Part shown: positions 36,924-46,549 of the stretch, piece by piece | Numbering within the stretch: the first letter of the stretch is position 1 | Layout: the number at the start of each line of letters is the position of its first letter | DNA from: JBDHUW01 sp964642385 | GTDB taxonomy: Bacteria; Patescibacteriota; Gracilibacteria; Absconditabacterales; Absconditicoccaceae | NCBI GenBank assembly: GCA_964642385.1 | Contig: CAZXON010000007.1 | Span: 1 to 56,928, forward strand | Length of the DNA: 56,928 nt | Direction: 5' to 3' | Notes under the pieces: model-generated | The model's database searches: none | Seen by the model: the letters and a program-made list of their open reading frames with translations, nothing else | Told to the model about the DNA's origin: nothing | Made by a program: the position numbers and the translations under genes

Positions 36924-37218
36924 AAGGCATTCGTTTTTAAATAATTAAAGATTTATATATTACAATTCACATAAAAGATACACCCTCACAACGCAAAACA
37001 CCATACTGAAAAAAAATAAGAAAAAAACTGACAAAACTAGGACAAATGTAAAAACACGGCAAATAACATACTACACAATTAAAACAGAATATGTCTACAT
37101 GTTATCCTCATATTAAATAAATAGAATGTACACAAAATAGCGAAAAAACAAAATCTGATTATATTTATACATATATGCAATGTGAGCATGTAACATCTAT
37201 TAAAAACTAATATTAAGA
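36924..37218. other. Intergenic region, divergent
   Basis: 295 nt of AT-rich DNA between the lipoprotein gene and the 774-aa gene. It must hold both promoters; no clear -35/-10 pair with good spacing was found. Confidence 0.4.
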
Positions 37219-39543
37219 ATGGAAAACGAAGGTCTCTTAGAGCCAGAAACACAAAAACTTATTAAAATCTATACTACCATCTATAAGATTGTTTTTCAGT
37301 ATAGTTTTTTTATCATACCGCTTCTATTGTGACTGGTCGCAGCAATGTTTCTAGATTCTAAAGAAAAAATCGTACCTATAAAAATTAATGAGGTTTTTAA
37401 ACAAGTAACATACACATATGCAAATTGAATGTACTCTCCTGCAAGGGTATCTGATCATATTTGACCCATTCTAGATGGAATATGAGACGTAAAAATTCTG
37501 GGAGGAGATCTCCAAGCAACAGGAGGTGTTATCATCGGAAGAAACAATATTGTAACTGCAAATGATATTGTTCTACCCGACGAACAATATGTAATTAATT
37601 TTGATTTTACTGGTGGCTTATCGTATTTTTCTTGAGATTATGATGTAAAAAAACTTATTTGGGTATTAAACAATTGGATTCTTTCTTCAGCTCCTGAAAA
37701 TTCAGAAAATAAAGGACCATCAACTGTTATGGAAAACACATTCTTCCGCGAACGTAGAGTAGCCGAGCAAACAAACATGGACCAAATATTGAACGTACTC
37801 ATGGAAAGGAAATATTTTACAAATCCTTTTTTGATGGATCAAGAACAAAATCAACAAACAGCCAAATGAACAATAAAAGAGTTCAACCTTGAATGTCTAC
37901 AAAAACCCAAACTATTTGATGGATTTTGTAACAAGAATATAGAATATTTTATTCAAAACTTACCAACGATAAATCTTGAAGGTAAGCGGGATGATATTTT
38001 TCTTATTTCCAAGTCTTTAAAAAAGAAAGAACATATTGATGGATTCTGTGTTAACATAATGTATAATATATTTAAACAGCCATATCCTTCTGCAAAACTT
38101 GATGTTATCATGAATGGAGTATGTAACGAATACAATATCCGTTATAGCAAGATTAAAGATTTTTTGAAAGTACAAACCCAATTAAACGGAATAATGTCAG
38201 ATGAATTGATCAACACGAATGAAACTGTAAACTTATTTAAACTCACCTCTTTACGACAAAAAATCATTATTCAAAACAAGAAAAAAATATTTGATGCGAG
38301 TTTTATTGAAGCATATTTAAACTTTTTCAATACATTAATTCATGAAGACAATATAACAGTACCACAATTTTATATTGATGCGTGATATTACTTCAACAAC
38401 GTTTATCTAAACAATATTATAAGAGAAGAGAGCTCCACTTCTACAAACTCTGCAGTTAAAAATGAGGCTTCTAAACTATTGGATAAAATAAAAGGGATTA
38501 ATAAATGAAACGGATCTGTTTGAATCAAGGGTCTGGAAAAAATGGTAAAAAACGAAGAACTAACAAAGCTTAGCGTCACAGAAAGTAGCACGCCGATATT
38601 TGTGTTGAAAAATCTTCAGCAAGTTTTTCTTGATTATATTAGATGATTTCCTGAAATAGGTATTAATAAAGTAGAAACAGATACGACTACACGCACAGCT
38701 CGCGTAATGTGAACACTTCGCTATGAGGAAGAATGAGTTGAAAAAAAACAATCAATTATCGCGACGTTTGATTATGTTGACAATAGATTTATGTTTTCAT
38801 CTATTCGTCTTCCTGACAATTCTGCACTTGATAAACTTCTTGTATTATTTACCACGGAAAACAAAGCTACTAGTTTTTCAAATATATTAGAATTTATAAA
38901 GAGTAACGGTGATTATACAGCACCAGTTATCACAATGTGTAATATTCTTGAGAATCAAACTAATATTGATCTACAAAAATGCTCGCAGACAGAAGCAATT
39001 ATTATCATTGAAAAAACGAGATTGACTCTCACCTTAAAAAATGATATTGCTACAGAAATCAAAACTAGTAACGAAAAACGACAAGCATATTTGAATAAAC
39101 ATTTTGAAGAGTATGGAAGTGTTAGCGCAGATAGCATAATCAGTACATTACAAAAAATGCAAACAGCTCAAACATACACTTCTCCCGTAGAAGAAGAGCT
39201 TACAAAAATAGAAAATGAAAAAATCGCCATAGTAGGTAAATTCAAGATATTTCTTGGTGTTGAACCAACATCTATTGTGAATAAGGATGGAAAATGGATT
39301 GCAACATTTGAATTGCAATGATACAAATTTGGAACTATTGTTAATATTCAAAAGAACTATAAATTATCACCTTTAATCGTCCAGATTGGCAGTCAAAACG
39401 TCAACGTTTCTTCATTTTCAATCACACTTATTCCTTTCTCTAAAACGCTTATCGATCAATTTGTGCGCGAACCTCTAGAATTTATCAAAAATATTGATCA
39501 GGTTGCATATCAGAAGATTCAAAGTTTATCTGGCAAAAAATAA
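37219..39543 (+). CDS. Membrane-anchored protein of unknown function (774 aa)
   Basis: ATG 37219 to TAA 39541, TGA as Gly. One N-terminal membrane helix (residues ~20-47, IVFQYSFFIIPLLLGLVAAM); the rest is outside or periplasm-like, helical, with few Cys. No transport or enzyme motif seen. The topology (short cytoplasmic tail, single helix, long helical body, C-terminal beta region ~520-760) would fit a pilus-alignment or secretion scaffold protein, but no sequence signature supports that. Standalone gene, followed by tRNA-Gly on the other strand. Confidence 0.75.
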
Positions 39544-39622
39544 TAGATTCATACGCCATATTTTTCAAATTTCTTGTAATTTAAAAAACCGCCTCCATCC
39601 GAAGATAGCGACGATTTTTGGA

Positions 39623-39695
39623 GCGGGCAACGGGATTCGAACCCGCAACCTCTTCCTTGGCAAGGAAGCTCTCTAGCCAATTGAGATATGCCCGC
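39623..39695 (-). tRNA. tRNA-Gly (anticodon GCC)
   Basis: 73-nt cloverleaf on the minus strand: acceptor GCGGGCA/TGCCCGC, D-arm TCTC...GAGA, anticodon arm CTTCC-TTGCCAA-GGAAG, T-arm GCGGG-TTCGAAT-CCCGT; no encoded CCA. It reads GGC/GGU. The UGA-decoding tRNA-Gly(UCA) that this genome needs is not in the window. Confidence 0.95.
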
Positions 39696-39743
39696 ATAAT
39701 TGCGTGAACATAATACTTATATCCACACAAAAGGCAAGATTTT

Positions 39744-40148
39744 TTATACTTCTATTACGATTTGTTTAGATTCTTTCAATTTTTGTTGTGCTTTTTTGGA
39801 AACTATAAGCCCTCACAAAGAAAGATAGACCATAACAACTCCAATAACAGTCACAATATCACCCACATATATTCCCTTATCTACATCATTCACCAAAAAA
39901 CCATATCCTAACACAACGACAAGCAGTGAGGCAATAATCGCCCATAGTTTTGCTTTTGAAATAGGTAAAGCTAGGAGTCCAAACACTATCAGAAAGCCAA
40001 GCAATAATAAAACAATAATTCAAGTAACGATGAATGAATATGGCTCTGGCAAAGTCGAAATTTGATTACCATGATTCATATACCACCCTATTGCACCCAA
40101 TCAAAGCGCAGGTAACAGGATTGCAAATATTTTTCTTAATAAATCCAT
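39744..40148 (-). CDS. Small membrane protein (134 aa)
   Basis: ATG at 40148 to TAA at 39744, with three TGA codons read as Gly. Four predicted membrane helices (for example FIVTGIIVLLLLGFLIVFGL and IVTVIGVVMVYLSLGGLIV) and a charged C-terminal tail (KKAQQKLKESKQ). No family recognised. Its promoter shares a 27-bp upstream sequence with the next gene. Confidence 0.75.
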
Positions 40149-40194
40149 ATCAATTTTTTTGTAAAATAAAAACATCTTTTGTGTAGTATAAAGA

Positions 40195-40223
40195 ATCCGT
40201 ATCTGTTTTTCAAGCCGACGAAT
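40195..40223 (-). promoter_or_regulatory. Promoter of the 134-aa membrane protein gene
   Basis: On the minus strand TTGAAA (40218-40223), 17 nt, TATACT (40195-40200), 47 nt before the ATG. The -35 side lies within the 27-bp repeat 40213-40239. Confidence 0.6.
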
Positions 40224-40239
40224 AAATATATGCGTTTAT
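40213..40239. repeat. 27-bp direct repeat upstream of two membrane-protein genes (second copy 40839-40865)
   Basis: Identical 27-mer beginning CTGTTTTTCAAGCCGACG and ending ATAAATAT, at offset 626. Each copy lies 65-105 nt upstream of a minus-strand gene, so it may be a shared regulatory site, or the scar of a duplication that included the promoter. Confidence 0.8.
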
Positions 40240-40308
40240 TATACTCTTTGGTATATGAAAATTTGATAATAAAAACACACATTAGTGCGCCAAAAAGAAA
40301 GCATACTA

Positions 40309-40761
40309 TTATTTTTTCTCTAGGGAAGGTCAATATTGATTATCTCCAACATCCCCCTTTTTTAAACAAAGATATACATGACTTATTAATACGATCAACG
40401 ATCCAAACATTCATAATATCTTAATTATAAATATTCAGTCTATTTCAAACCAGGCAGCAATAATGTTTAATAAAATTGTTACTAAAAAAATAATAACCTC
40501 AATATTTCACGTTTGGTTAAGATCATGAGTTCTTTTATACAAAAGGCTAACATATGGAATAAAAACAGAAAGGACAAATGCTGTTCTTATCAAAAAAAGT
40601 CTTGTTAAAAAACCGTCAACTCAAAAAAAAAGAACATTAAGATACTCCAATATCATTCGTAAAATAGGAATAAAAAAGAAAACATAAAAAGACCTATAGA
40701 AAAATTGGAGTCTGCTAATTCTTCAAGATTTTATGCGAATTAAAGTGGCAACGAAAGACAT
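40309..40761 (-). CDS. Membrane protein of unknown function (150 aa)
   Basis: Only open with TGA as Gly: ATG at 40761, TAA at 40309. Strongly hydrophobic, with about four membrane helices (for example SFYVFFFIPILRMILEYL, AFVLSVFIPYVSLLY, VIIFLVTILLNIIAAWF) and a basic N-terminus. The pattern resembles small DUF-type membrane proteins; no motif recognised. Confidence 0.6.
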
Positions 40762-40941
40762 AGTATTTTAATCAACGAATTTAAAAGTAAGCCTATTAAA
40801 ATATTTATTAGGATAAAAGAGAGCTTATATATAAATACCTGTTTTTCAAGCCGACGAATAAATATGCAAATTGTGTCTTGATTTTCTTTTCCACCATCGT
40901 ATATATAAAGAAAGATTTATTTTATTTTTTCTTGTTTTTTC

Positions 40942-41553
40942 ATGAAAAGAAATGTTATTGAATTAATGGGGACGATGGTTTTTGTTCTCATCGCATGATT
41001 GAGTAACGATCCTTTGGCAATTGGTATTGGGTATTTAGTAATTTTATCTCTCACTCTCCCATTCTCAAACGGTTATCTCAATCCAGCAATCACATTAGGT
41101 ATGCGGATACAAAAGAAAATCACACTAGACACAGCGATTCAATATCGGGTTGCACAAGTTATTGGTGCGACATTATGAGCACTACTCGTTTGGTTTTTTC
41201 AATGATCACCGATGCTTATCATGCCAGTTGACGGCATAAGTATGTGGAAGATTGCGATTGCAGAGTGATTGTTTACTCTATTCCTAACCATAGGCGCTAT
41301 CATTATTAGCAAAAAATATGAAGAAAAATATCTAAGCGCAATTATCGTTTGACTCCTATTGTTCGTAGCGATTATGAGCGTTTGAAAAATAACTGGTGGT
41401 GTATTTAACCCAGCGCTCGCAATTGGCTGATCTTTTGTTGACTGGATTCATGGAGGCGAAAGTGGGATGTTCCTTTGGATGTACTTAATTGCGACGGTTC
41501 TTGGATGATTCCTCGGTGGCAAAATACTTGATATGAAATACGACAAAATATAG
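40942..41553 (+). CDS. Aquaporin / MIP-family channel (203 aa)
   Basis: ATG 40942, TAG 41551. Both half-helix signatures are present: NGYLNPAITLG in the first repeat and GGVFNPALAIGG in the second, each NPA near the centre of the pore. Six membrane helices, at the small end of the family size (usually 220-280). TGA provides helix-packing glycines, e.g. VIGATLGALL. A water or small neutral solute channel; selectivity cannot be told because the loop carrying the ar/R arginine after the second NPA is not conserved (NPALAIGG rather than NPAR). Confidence 0.88.
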
Positions 41554-41575
41554 AAAAACAACGACAACAACTGAA

Positions 41576-41610
41576 AAAGCTCTCTCGTTTATCTGCTAGA
41601 GGGCTTTTTT
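41576..41610 (+). terminator. Terminator after the aquaporin gene
   Basis: AAAGCTCTCT (41576-41585) pairs, with one G-U, with AGAGGGCTTT (41598-41607), followed by T's. Confidence 0.75.
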
Positions 41611-41611
41611 C

Positions 41612-41638
41612 AAAAAACCCAAAGCGTAAGCTTGGGTT
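41612..41638 (-). terminator. Terminator of the Kazal-like protein gene
   Basis: AACCCAA (41616-41622) and TTGGGTT (41632-41638); read on the minus strand the hairpin is followed by a T-run. Convergent with the previous terminator. Confidence 0.7.
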
Positions 41639-41696
41639 GCGAGAAGTCGTGAATGAGAAGAAAACCGCCAATAGGACGCAACAACACAAAAAATGT

Positions 41697-42737
41697 CTAT
41701 TTTGCGAGTTGTCCCATATAAATTTCTAAAAAGTTTTTGATCTGTTGGTATTTATGAAGTGCGTATGGTCTCATTTTTGCAGTCATGAAAAGATTGTCAA
41801 TTTTATCAACAATAGTTTGAGTGTATGTTATCATCTGTTCTGTTCAAAATCCTCGTACTTGATATGCGTTATCCAAAAAAGAGGTGATTTTGTTGTAGAC
41901 AAATCACTCACCAGGTTTTAATCACGGCACGTCCGTTGCGGTACACTCTCCATCATGTATATAGGTAGCCAACTTATTTGTTCACATTACACAAGCATTT
42001 CCAAATGTTTGGAGTTGTGCCGGGCACGGTGCTTTGATACATTGCACTGCTACTGACGCGCAGACAGGTTGATATTGCATAGTACACATTATTTGTTCTT
42101 CTTGTTTACAATCCATCATACGGAGAAGAGATCAATCTGGATAGTACCACCCTTCTGCGCTATATCATGATAATGACGCTGTCTGACAAACTGGCACCCC
42201 CTTGGTTGGATTATAACAAAGCACTCCAGCTCCAACCAATCCAGTTGCGTATGGATTTATCGTAGCTAATCCTGGCAGACAGATCTTTGCGTAGTCTGGT
42301 GAGACGCTTCCATTTGTCAGCTCTCCTTCTTTTATGATGGCGAATGGTCACTTTGCATACTCACTACAGCTCGCTGGTCCTGGATCTTGGCAGTACATTT
42401 TGGTACATCCCCAAGCGTCTTGTATTGTTGTTCTAAAACAGCTATTGCAACCGTCATTTCATCTCACACATGTTTCCGGTAGATAGTTTGCATTTGCTTC
42501 AAACTTCGTACACGCGTAAGTAATCGGCGTCTCTGTTTCTACACAAGCCATAAGAGTACACGCCCAATTATCTCAACTACCATTTCTTGCACAAGAGTTA
42601 CAACTATCAGTAGCAGAAATACAGTTTTTTGGCAAGTCCTCTAATGTAGAGCCTGTCACATTAGCAGAAGCATGAAAAGCAAATCAAATAGACACAAATG
42701 CGACGCTACTAATTATAGAAAAAAATATTTTTTTCAT
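41697..42737 (-). CDS. Secreted cysteine-rich protein with Kazal-like domain (346 aa)
   Basis: ATG at 42737, TAG at 41697; TGA as Gly. Signal peptide MKKIFFSIISSVAFVSIGFA. Paired-Cys modules near residues 40-115 (CISATDSCNSCARNGS, WACTLMAC; CVRGNDGCNSCF, WGCTKMYC). Around residues 215-262, YQPVCASVAVQC...TFGNACVMGTNK...HDGEC follows the Kazal protease-inhibitor spacing (C-x(n)-PVC...Y/FxNxC...GxC), with a longer insert than usual. A helical tail follows. Likely secreted; protease inhibition is an inference from the Kazal pattern. Confidence 0.72.
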
Positions 42738-42821
42738 GATAACAATATTAAAAATAAAACATACCATCATTATATTGATGTGAATTTTGTTATCAAGGTT
42801 TAGTTTTTTTATAACAAAAAA

Positions 42822-42844
42822 CCGTCTGTAAAAAATACAGACGG
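42822..42844. terminator. Bidirectional-looking terminator at the island edge
   Basis: CCGTCTGT (42822-42829) and ACAGACGG (42837-42844) with A/T flanks. It sits just beyond the stop of the 576-aa gene and marks the low-coordinate edge of the TGA-free block. Confidence 0.8.
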
Positions 42845-42868
42845 CCGTTTTTCACTTTGTTGTTATTA

Positions 42869-44599
42869 TTATTTATTTTTTTTTGGAGTTTTTGGTTTCG
42901 CTTGTGGAATTGAGTCTTTTTTGGTTAATACTGAATCTTTTTTAACTTCTATGGAATCAGTCGAAAGACTGGTCTCAACAGTAATATTACTAATAGAATC
43001 AATAGCCGGCACCACAGGAAGATCAAGAGTTTTTCGAATTTGATCTTTCCATATCCCAGGATGCATAGCATCCAACTTCACAATTAAACCCGGATCTCTT
43101 GCATTCACTGCAAATAAATCTGGACGAGTAGATGCATCATGATGGGTAGTACTATCTTTAGGAATAGTAACGACAGTACACAACCAAAAGAATTTCTTTA
43201 CTCCTTCTAATTCAACTATATCAGGAATATATGGACGAAATTCCACCGGTGCATTTTTTTCCCAGTCAATCATTTTGTTATTTTGCCCATCCCCATTATA
43301 TGATTGGACTTTCTGGGGCATAGCAGTCACGCCTGACAAAGCCTCTCTGTGCTTTGCGTGATCGTAACAATAAACTGGACCAGCGCCATCAGAAGCCATC
43401 ATAACACTTAACACCAAACCCTTTCTAGTTTTGCCCATTGGTTCAAGACTAAAATAATGATATAGTCCATTTTTAGCACCTACTTTTGTTTTAGACCAAT
43501 TAAAATCGGTCACAAAAGGCTGTTGATTTTGATCTGCAGTTAAATCGGGTATTTCTAAAGCTTTATCTGCAAATATTTTTGCATCAATATACCCATTTAA
43601 GTATGTAAACGCTTCCGCGTACATTCTTGCAGCCTTTTCCGAAAAAAGATTCTGACCACGTAAATATGGGATATTCTTTATTTCTTTAGGGGAAATATAT
43701 TTTCCTTCTCCAAAAATAGTTCTTTTAATCTCAGCTAAAGTAGTTGAGCCAGAACGTATCTCAATGACTCCGCCAAACTTTGGAATAGGGAAAAAGAAGC
43801 CCGTCCACTTAATTAGTCCTACTATCTGAACGATTTCATCTTTCGATTTGTGAAGATAATACACACCGCTTGGCTCCATATAAAAATATCTTAACCCCAA
43901 AGTTTTTTTTGAAACATTGATAATATCTTTGTCAAGGAGCATTGACTCTCCCATAGAGAAATCGACATCATATCGATTATCTACTAAATCTGGGTTCGCC
44001 GTTCCCGCAGGAACGATATACACTTCTTTTACATTTTTCACATACCTTTGCCATTCGTTTTTTCTTGCAGGTTGTGCCGCGAAACTCCAATAGTTTTGAG
44101 TAGTATCTACTATGTCTTTGACAAAATGGGGGTTAGTTACGTCTATGGATTCTTCTATCTTTTCATATCCCATCGACATGATGTTGTTTTGAGGGTGGAT
44201 GCGCTCTTTATTCTCGGTTGTCAACGGTAGTTCTTTTATTTCTACCTTATCCATAGTTGCAAGTAAATACATCATATGCAACTCATGATACCTGTTTTGT
44301 ACCCAAGGCGTAAACCAAGATCCAATAAAAACAAGGATAAATAGAGATAAGATAACCTTCACCACAAGCCTCTGTGCAGAGGCCAGTATTTTCGTTAGCA
44401 CAAAGAACAATCCTCCTGCTATTAAGAACAGAAAAATATATTTGTAGAGAAACAAAAATGGAGCTTGATAATACCCGCGCGTAAACGCCAGTATAAAAAG
44501 CACAAGCGCACCGAGAGTGATAATCACCCTCCAATTTCTTTTTGGTTTTGAGTTAACCTGTTTATCTACAGGTTGCTCGGTTTGATTCGTTGTTTTCAT
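42869..44599 (-). CDS. Membrane protein of unknown function, island gene (576 aa)
   Basis: No in-frame TGA; stop TAA. The N-terminal 23 residues (MKTTNQTEQPVDKQVNSKPK, RN) are nearly identical to those of the 230-aa lipoprotein-like gene at 53337. Three membrane helices at residues ~28-43, 48-72 and 84-105, then a ~440-residue soluble part with no recognised motif and a Lys/Ser/Thr-rich tail (KKDSIPQAKPKTPKKNK). Has its own promoter (44690-44717). Last gene of the nine-gene block in the direction of transcription. Confidence 0.8.
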   Translation of the reverse strand: MKTTNQTEQPVDKQVNSKPKRNWRVIITLGALVLFILAFTRGYYQAPFLFLYKYIFLFLIAGGLFFVLTKILASAQRLVVKVILSLFILVFIGSWFTPWVQNRYHELHMMYLLATMDKVEIKELPLTTENKERIHPQNNIMSMGYEKIEESIDVTNPHFVKDIVDTTQNYWSFAAQPARKNEWQRYVKNVKEVYIVPAGTANPDLVDNRYDVDFSMGESMLLDKDIINVSKKTLGLRYFYMEPSGVYYLHKSKDEIVQIVGLIKWTGFFFPIPKFGGVIEIRSGSTTLAEIKRTIFGEGKYISPKEIKNIPYLRGQNLFSEKAARMYAEAFTYLNGYIDAKIFADKALEIPDLTADQNQQPFVTDFNWSKTKVGAKNGLYHYFSLEPMGKTRKGLVLSVMMASDGAGPVYCYDHAKHREALSGVTAMPQKVQSYNGDGQNNKMIDWEKNAPVEFRPYIPDIVELEGVKKFFWLCTVVTIPKDSTTHHDASTRPDLFAVNARDPGLIVKLDAMHPGIWKDQIRKTLDLPVVPAIDSISNITVETSLSTDSIEVKKDSVLTKKDSIPQAKPKTPKKNK

Positions 44600-44689
44600 T
44601 TTTTTTAAAATTTTAATTTGTATTTTTTTTAACTATTAATGATCTACCATAACTACTTATGTGAGATATATACACATAATAGACAATAG

Positions 44690-44717
44690 ATAATATCTTT
44701 TTTACAACAAATGTCAA
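44690..44717 (-). promoter_or_regulatory. Sigma70-type promoter of the 576-aa gene
   Basis: Minus strand TTGACA (44712-44717), 16-nt spacer, TATTAT (44690-44695). One of four island promoters with the same layout. Confidence 0.75.
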
Positions 44718-44739
44718 TAGAACATAAAAAAAGATTATT

Positions 44740-44784
44740 AAAATAATGCCTCTAAACAAGGCTCTTTGGTCTGCTTGCAGAAAA
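44740..44784. repeat. Dispersed intergenic element, copy C
   Basis: Near-identical to 35433-35476. The second block (TTTGATTTTCCTATAA, ~44830-44846) matches one in copy A. It lies between the promoter of the 576-aa gene and the terminator of the 125-aa gene. Confidence 0.7.
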
Positions 44785-44852
44785 AAAAGATGAAGTGAAG
44801 AGCATAATTAGATTATAGAGACCATTATATTTTGATTTTCCTATAATCTAAA

Positions 44853-44877
44853 AAGGCACCCGTAAACAGGGCGCCTT
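44853..44877 (-). terminator. Terminator of the 125-aa gene
   Basis: AAGGCACCC (44853-44861) and GGGCGCCTT (44869-44877); on the minus strand a T-run follows. Confidence 0.85.
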
Positions 44878-44924
44878 ATTTATATAGATATCAATAATCG
44901 TATTAAGAAAGACTTTCTACTAAA

Positions 44925-45302
44925 CTATTGATTTTCTTTCACACTTGAACTTGAAGTTGAACGAATTTGCTGTAACAAGTCAAGCAACTCTTCTTTTTCT
45001 TTTTCCAGTTGCTTATTTCTTGTATTAACAGCGTTGTTATATGATACGAGTTTTACCATTTTAGGGATTCCCCATACGGCTGCTATTATTGCTATAAGTA
45101 GTACGGGACCGAGAAAACGTATACTCATAAGATGAGTAACGGCAACAATGGTTACCCCTATAATTGAAATAATCACAAGTATTGTTGACCAATCAGAGGT
45201 CACATTCTTCTTAGCAGGCTGTGCTGCTCGTGATTTTTTTATTTCTTCTAGCCGTTTCCCTATTTCTTCGGCCGTCATTTCCTTTGTTTGTTGTGATTTC
45301 AT
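44925..45302 (-). CDS. Small two-helix membrane protein with coiled coil (125 aa)
   Basis: TGA-free, stop TAG. N-terminal charged helix (MTAEEIGKRLEEIKKSRAAQ), two membrane helices at ~40-58 and 65-85 (VIISIIGVTIVAVTHLM; GPVLLIAIIAAVWGIPKMV), then a coiled coil (KQLEKEKEELLDLLQQI). Unknown. 43 nt behind the 358-aa gene, so probably cotranscribed. Confidence 0.75.
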   Translation of the reverse strand: MKSQQTKEMTAEEIGKRLEEIKKSRAAQPAKKNVTSDWSTILVIISIIGVTIVAVTHLMSIRFLGPVLLIAIIAAVWGIPKMVKLVSYNNAVNTRNKQLEKEKEELLDLLQQIRSTSSSSVKENQ

Positions 45303-45345
45303 AATTTTTTTTAATTTTAGTTTTTTTGAACTTAGTTAGTCTCTT

Positions 45346-46422
45346 TTAAAAAGAGTAAAAAGCTATATCATCCAAGAGTTTTTGCAATGTTTTTTTCAAT
45401 GCTGAGGGAAGAGATTGTTCCTCATCTTCCACATAGCAAAAATATGCCATTACGTGCCCCTCCTGAAGAGATTTCCTTATTGCGGGAGTTATTTGCATAT
45501 CTTTTGTACCACGCTCTAACCATTTTTGCAATGTCTTATACTGGTTCGATAAAGGTAATGATTCCATACTAATCAATATTTTATCACGATATGCTTCATT
45601 TTTTATTACATCCTCAAATTGCCAAATGAAAGAAGCTGATTGCTGCCACATATCTTTTAAAATATGTTGAGTGCCTTGCTGAATTCTTGGCTTTGAGAAT
45701 CGTAAATTTATTAAACCATGGCTTCTTAAATACTCCAGTAAATCTGGATAATCAATATAAAAGCTTTTACATCCTTTCAGGTTTTCACAAACAAGCTCTT
45801 GCTTAGATATTACAATTGGAACCATCCCCTGCTGTCTCAACACATATATACCACCGAAGGCAGATGTGTAAAATGATTCAGGGACCTGACATACAACTGT
45901 ATTCTCTTCAGGCAATTCTCGCAGATCACCATAATTTTTGATGCTTTCATATAATTCCTCATAAAATGCTAATGAGACAATATTGTCATTTTCAAGTCCG
46001 GATTTGATCAAATTTATCTGCTTATTTCTTATTTTTTTTACCTCATAAGGTATAGAAATAACAAAACGGCATTTTGTCAAATCAATATAATCTTGAATAT
46101 TAGATATTGTATAAGCCTTCTTGATGAGAATCGTTGTATGAAGCAATATCTCATGATACTTTTTAATATCTTTTTGCATTGTTTTAAACAGCAATTGCAT
46201 ATGAATATCATTGTTTTGTTTTAGGCCCTCTTCTATTTGTTCTGAAGACACAATTAAAGCATACTGCCCTAAATAATCTTCATCTGACAAATCCTTAGCA
46301 ATGTCAAAAGAAAACCCTACTGAGTCAATATTTAATAACTGTCTATCCTTAGATATAAATATACCCAAAGATTCCAAAGTAAAAGCATAGCGATCTATTA
46401 ATTCACGATTGGTTATTTCCAT
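45346..46422 (-). CDS. Unknown soluble protein, island gene (358 aa)
   Basis: TGA-free, stop TAA. Mixed alpha/beta composition, no signal peptide or membrane helix, no motif recognised. It starts MEITNRELIDRYAFTLESLG and follows the AAA+ ATPase gene with a hairpin between them. Partner or adaptor of the ATPase is possible from position only. Confidence 0.75.
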   Translation of the reverse strand: MEITNRELIDRYAFTLESLGIFISKDRQLLNIDSVGFSFDIAKDLSDEDYLGQYALIVSSEQIEEGLKQNNDIHMQLLFKTMQKDIKKYHEILLHTTILIKKAYTISNIQDYIDLTKCRFVISIPYEVKKIRNKQINLIKSGLENDNIVSLAFYEELYESIKNYGDLRELPEENTVVCQVPESFYTSAFGGIYVLRQQGMVPIVISKQELVCENLKGCKSFYIDYPDLLEYLRSHGLINLRFSKPRIQQGTQHILKDMWQQSASFIWQFEDVIKNEAYRDKILISMESLPLSNQYKTLQKWLERGTKDMQITPAIRKSLQEGHVMAYFCYVEDEEQSLPSALKKTLQKLLDDIAFYSF

Positions 46423-46467
46423 ATACTTATTTTTTTTAGATTTTTTTATTTATAACAAATAGAGAAA

Positions 46468-46510
46468 CCAGCTGCGATAAACTGTAAAAAATACAACTAA
46501 TCGCAACTGG
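46468..46510 (-). terminator. Terminator or attenuator after the AAA+ gene
   Basis: CCAGCTGCGAT (46468-46478) pairs with ATCGCAACTGG (46500-46510), one G-U pair; a modest T-rich tail on the minus strand. The next gene may depend on readthrough. Confidence 0.7.
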
Positions 46511-46549
46511 AAATAAAATACTGTACAAGAAACCAATCTCATTCGTCTC

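Noticed and set aside
39623..39695. tRNA-Gly as attachment site of the TGA-free block
   Set aside because: The block starts 3 kb away, no integrase is present and no copy of the tRNA 3' end was found at the block edges.
40179..40424. Plus-strand 81-codon frame
   Set aside because: It overlaps the code-25 minus-strand membrane protein (40309-40761), which has better composition and start; the plus frame has no recognisable content.
2061..41553. TGA as selenocysteine or as frequent programmed readthrough
   Set aside because: Far too many TGA codons, no SECIS-like hairpins, and they fall on conserved glycines.
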